This document shows positions 61,067 through 64,000 of a stretch of DNA of 64,000 nt, in pieces. The stretch lies in the NCBI RefSeq assembly GCF_900095225.1, contig NZ_LT607426.1, forward strand, positions 1-64,000, read 5' to 3'. This stretch comes from Pseudomonas sp. UMAB-08. GTDB lineage: Bacteria > Pseudomonadota > Gammaproteobacteria > Pseudomonadales > Pseudomonadaceae. The notes beneath the pieces are model-generated. The model was not told the DNA's origin and searched no databases. It worked only from the letters and a program-made list of their open reading frames with translations. Numbering within the stretch: the first letter of the stretch is position 1; each line of letters starts with the position of its first letter. A program made the translations under genes and the position numbers.

Positions 61067-62460
61067 GGAACACGTTCTTGAGCTGTCAGTTAACCTTCAC
61101 CCGCGCCGTATTTGGCGCGGCGTTATGTGCGGCCTTCCTCACAACGATGTCCGCCCATGCGCTGGACAAACCGGCTGATTTCGCTAGCCAGGTACCGTTG
61201 ACCTTGAGCGGCAATGGCCCGTGGTATCGCCTCGAACTACCGCTGGCGGTACAACTGGGTGCGAGCCAGACCGGTCTGGGCGACGTACGCGTGTTCAACG
61301 CCGAGGGTCAGGCGCTGGCCTACTCATTGACCCATAGCGACGTTCAGCATCGGGAAGACCAGACGCCGATCCCGGTGAAGTGGTTTGCCCTCTATGACAC
61401 CGCCGATGCCAGTGATGCAGCGCCCAAGATTCGGGTCGAGCGCACCGCCAGCGGCACGCTGGTCGAAGTGCAACCGCAAGGCGAAATCGAAGCCGGCGAA
61501 GAAGTACTGCGCGGTTGGCTGCTCGACACCAGCGAGATCAAGGCCCCGCTGGAGCAATTGATTCTTGACTGGAACACCGAACGGGAAGGTTTTCAGCGCT
61601 TCAGTATCGAAGCCAGTAACGACCTCCAGCACTGGCAATCCTGGGGCGAGGGTCAGGTTGCACGACTTTCGTTTGCCGATGAAGTGATCGAACAACGCGA
61701 AGTCACTCTGCCCGGCCAACCAGCGCGTTACCTGCGCCTGCTCTGGAACACCCCGAACTCCGCTCCCACACTGACCTCCGCGCAATTGATCAGCGCCAGC
61801 CCCGACCACCTGCCGCTGCCGTTGGTCTGGTCACAACCGCTGGCGGGCGGCACCGTCAAACCGGGCGAATACAGCTGGCAATTGCCCACCGATCTAGCGG
61901 TGGAGCGAATAAAAGTCGACATCAGCCAGGCCAACAGTCTGGCACCCGTCACCCTGTCGGGACGCCTCGACACCAACGCCCCGTGGCAAATCATGGGCGG
62001 CGGCTTGTTGTATCGACTGACGCAGAATGGTCAGGACGTGCTGCTGGATGAGTTACAACTGGCTGGCCGTACCGTGCGGCAACTCAAAATCGATGTGGAT
62101 GAGCGTGGCGGCGGTCTAGGCACTACGGCACCGCAGCTACGTTTCGCGGTCCGCGCCACGCAACTGGTGTTCCTGGCCAAAGGTGCAGGGCCGTATACCC
62201 TCGCCATTGGCAACACAGCGGCGAAGGCGGCGGACTTGCCGTTGTCCACGCTGATCCCTGATTATCAACCGCAGGTGCTCGCGTCACTGGGCACTGCACA
62301 ACTGGCGGCCTCGCCCGTGGTCATCGCAAGCCCGCCAACACCGGCCGCGAAAGGCACGGACTGGAAGCGCGCCGGTTTATGGGCCGTGTTGCTGCTAGGC
62401 GTCGTTTTCCTTGGCTGGATGGCATTGAGTCTGTTGCGCACGCCCTCGGCAAAATCTTGA
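61063..62460 (+). CDS. DUF3999 exported protein with C-terminal membrane anchor
   Basis: A 465-aa protein. A signal peptide of about 32 residues ends in SAHA. The mature part is beta-rich; FQRFSIEASNDLQHWQSWGE followed by LPGQPARYLRLLW looks like a discoidin/F5-8-type-C (carbohydrate-binding) fold, and a second similar unit lies near VTLSGRLDTNAPW. A single helix at about 438-458 (LWAVLLLGVVFLGWMALSLL) anchors it near the C-terminus. This would place it in the periplasm, tied to the inner membrane. It is translationally coupled to the DUF2339 gene. Function unknown; the carbohydrate-binding idea is inference from pattern. Confidence 0.75.
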   Translation: MRNTFLSCQLTFTRAVFGAALCAAFLTTMSAHALDKPADFASQVPLTLSGNGPWYRLELPLAVQLGASQTGLGDVRVFNAEGQALAYSLTHSDVQHREDQTPIPVKWFALYDTADASDAAPKIRVERTASGTLVEVQPQGEIEAGEEVLRGWLLDTSEIKAPLEQLILDWNTEREGFQRFSIEASNDLQHWQSWGEGQVARLSFADEVIEQREVTLPGQPARYLRLLWNTPNSAPTLTSAQLISASPDHLPLPLVWSQPLAGGTVKPGEYSWQLPTDLAVERIKVDISQANSLAPVTLSGRLDTNAPWQIMGGGLLYRLTQNGQDVLLDELQLAGRTVRQLKIDVDERGGGLGTTAPQLRFAVRATQLVFLAKGAGPYTLAIGNTAAKAADLPLSTLIPDYQPQVLASLGTAQLAASPVVIASPPTPAAKGTDWKRAGLWAVLLLGVVFLGWMALSLLRTPSAKS

Positions 62461-62604
62461 GCAGGGTCACCTGCTTGTTGCCGTTTTGAGGCTACTCTCA
62501 ACTGGCATGTGAACTCTATGGGCCAGAACCCGGTCTGACTGGAGTATTACGTGTCCACTCGCGTTAAACTGCGCGGGTTTTTATCCCCCACTTCGGAGCT
62601 CTCC

Positions 62605-63615
62605 ATGTCCCGCGTTACCCTAAGTCGCTATTTGATTGAGCAGACCCGCAGCAACAACACTCCTGCCGATCTGCGCTTCCTTATCGAAGTGGTAGCACGC
62701 GCATGCAAGGAAATCAGCCACGCCGTCTCCAAAGGCGCGCTGGGCGGTGTGCTCGGCAGCATGAACACTGAAAACGTACAGGGCGAAGTGCAGAAAAAGC
62801 TCGACGTGATCTCCAACGACATTCTGCTCGAAGCCAACGAATGGGGCGGTCACCTGGCCGGCATGGCGTCCGAAGAAATGGACAATGCCTACCAGATTCC
62901 CGGCAAGTACCCAAAAGGCGCCTATCTGTTGGTATTCGACCCACTGGACGGTTCGTCGAATATTGACGTCAACGTGTCGGTCGGCACCATCTTCTCGGTA
63001 CTGCGTTGCCCTGAAGGCCACCTGAGCCAGAACGACAGCCTGAGCGAGAAAGCGTTCCTGCAGCCGGGCACCCAGCAAGTGGCTGCCGGTTATGCGATCT
63101 ACGGCCCGCAAACCATGTTGGTCCTGACCCTGGGCGACGGCGTCAAAGGCTTTACCCTTGATCGCGAACTGGGCAGCTTTGTGCTGACCCACGAAGACAT
63201 GCGGATCCCTGAGACCACCCAGGAATTTGCCATCAACATGTCCAACTCGCGTCACTGGGAAGCCCCGGTCAAACGCTACGTCGACGAACTGCTGGCTGGC
63301 GAAGACGGCCCGCTGAAAAAGAACTACAACATGCGCTGGATCGCAGCCATGGTCGCCGACGTGCATCGCATCCTGACCCGTGGCGGCATGTTCATGTACC
63401 CACGTGACAGCCGTGACGCATCCAAGCCAGGCAAGCTGCGCCTGATGTACGAAGCCAACCCGATGTCGTTCATCGTCGAACAGGCAGGCGGCATGTCCAC
63501 CGACGGTCATCAGCGCATCCTCGACATCCAGCCTGAAGGCCTGCACCAGCGTGTTGCGGTTTTCTTGGGTTCCAAGGAAGAAGTCGAGCGCGCCACGTCT
63601 TACCACAACGTCTAA
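62605..63615 (+). CDS. fbp: Fructose-1,6-bisphosphatase, class I
   Basis: A 336-aa gluconeogenic enzyme hydrolysing fructose-1,6-bisphosphate to fructose-6-phosphate. The metal- and substrate-binding motif DPLDGSSNIDVN lies near residue 110-125, and the C-terminal KLRLMYEANPMSFIVEQAGG motif is present. Start ATG 62605 gives the family length and follows CGGAG; the frame is open upstream to 62551. In Pseudomonas it feeds the EDEMP cycle. Confidence 0.96.
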   Translation: MSRVTLSRYLIEQTRSNNTPADLRFLIEVVARACKEISHAVSKGALGGVLGSMNTENVQGEVQKKLDVISNDILLEANEWGGHLAGMASEEMDNAYQIPGKYPKGAYLLVFDPLDGSSNIDVNVSVGTIFSVLRCPEGHLSQNDSLSEKAFLQPGTQQVAAGYAIYGPQTMLVLTLGDGVKGFTLDRELGSFVLTHEDMRIPETTQEFAINMSNSRHWEAPVKRYVDELLAGEDGPLKKNYNMRWIAAMVADVHRILTRGGMFMYPRDSRDASKPGKLRLMYEANPMSFIVEQAGGMSTDGHQRILDIQPEGLHQRVAVFLGSKEEVERATSYHNV

Positions 63616-63619
63616 AGCC

Positions 63620-64000
63620 ATGTACGCGCCCTGGCATCCGCTGCTTGAATGGTGGTTCGGTTCAGCCGAATCACCAACCGACGTGGTAAAGGCCAAGGGT
63701 GCGCTTTGGTTCGGCAAGAAGAAAAGCCAGGACAGCGATGCGCGCGAGCGTTTCGCTGTACAGGTCGAACACGCATTGGCGGGAGGGCTGTCCGAATGGG
63801 CCGAATCCCCTCAAGGCTGGCTTGCACTGGTGCTGCTCCTCGATCAACTCCCGCGCATGATTTATCGCGATACGCCCAAGGCGTTTGCGGGCGATCAACG
63901 CGCCCAGGCATTGGTCGAACACGGTCTGAAACTGGGCCGCGACCAGCATTTGCTGCCGATCCAGCGATCATTCATCTACCTGGTGCTGGAACACAGTGAG
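63620..64000 (+). CDS. DUF924 protein (partial, cut by window end)
   Basis: An open frame from ATG 63620 (MYAPWHPLLEWWFG) through the last base of the window, at least 127 codons, with no stop. It matches the N-terminal part of DUF924: conserved WFG near the start, WFGKKKSQDSD, then LLLDQLPRMIYRDTPKAFAG. It starts 4 bp after the fbp stop, so it is likely co-transcribed. DUF924 proteins are helical and of unknown function. The C-terminal third is missing only because the window ends. Confidence 0.8.
   Translation, partial: MYAPWHPLLEWWFGSAESPTDVVKAKGALWFGKKKSQDSDARERFAVQVEHALAGGLSEWAESPQGWLALVLLLDQLPRMIYRDTPKAFAGDQRAQALVEHGLKLGRDQHLLPIQRSFIYLVLEHSE

Noticed and set aside
1..64000. CRISPR arrays, tRNA or rRNA genes, IS elements, prophage
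   Set aside because: No regular direct-repeat arrays, cloverleaf or rRNA segments, transposase or integrase genes were seen; the REP elements are non-coding.

Overview
This window is a stretch of Pseudomonas chromosome, most likely from the P. fluorescens / P. putida side of the genus. The gene order hemE-gltDB-damX-like-aroB-aroK-pilQPONM / ponA-maeB-nuclease-rpmE-priA-argS-ftsN-like-hslVU-DUF971-phaC1ZC2D-phaFI-ubiE-ubiJ-ubiB-hisIE-tatABC-rsmE-chemoreceptor and later opgHG-dtd-pip matches, from memory, the P. aeruginosa PA5034-PA5080 neighbourhood. Two class II PHA synthases and several GTAGGAGC-type REP elements also point to Pseudomonas. The sequence is GC-rich, codon use looks uniform, and no rRNA, tRNA, IS, prophage or CRISPR array was seen.

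Layout. (1) 0.2-2.5 kb: a divergent LysR regulator and MFS exporter. (2) 2.6-18.4 kb, minus strand: pilMNOPQ (type IV pilus assembly), aroK and aroB (shikimate pathway), an AAA-SPOR protein, gltB/gltD (glutamate synthase), then hemE. (3) 18.6-26.2 kb: ponA (PBP1A), a malic enzyme, a secreted nuclease, rpmE and priA. (4) 26.3-31.3 kb: argS, an FtsN-like SPOR protein, and hslVU with a good sigma-32 promoter, followed by a DUF971 gene. (5) 31.7-38.6 kb: the medium-chain-length PHA locus: phaC1-phaZ-phaC2-phaD facing phaF-phaI, with a small granule-associated protein gene. A -24/-12 type promoter and a Crc/Hfq-like motif sit at phaC1. (6) 38.8-44.9 kb: ubiE-ubiJ-ubiB, hisI-hisE, tatABC and rsmE. 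(7) 45-49.1 kb: two tandem chemoreceptors that look like the HBM-domain class. (8) 49.3-55.4 kb, minus strand: opgG-opgH (osmoregulated periplasmic glucans), dtd and pip. (9) 55.7-64 kb: glgP, a translationally coupled DUF2339/DUF3999 membrane pair, fbp, and a DUF924 gene cut by the window edge.

Most of the window is conserved housekeeping. The least explained coding unit is the DUF2339/DUF3999 pair, where a very large polytopic membrane protein is coupled to an exported protein that looks like tandem beta-sandwich domains with a C-terminal anchor. Other points of interest are regulatory: an intrinsic terminator inside the signal-peptide codons of the nuclease gene, a palindrome wrapped around the ponA -10 box, a palindrome and direct repeats upstream of maeB, and a Crc/Hfq motif over the phaC1 start. 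All functional calls rest on reading the sequence and on remembered family knowledge; no database search was run.
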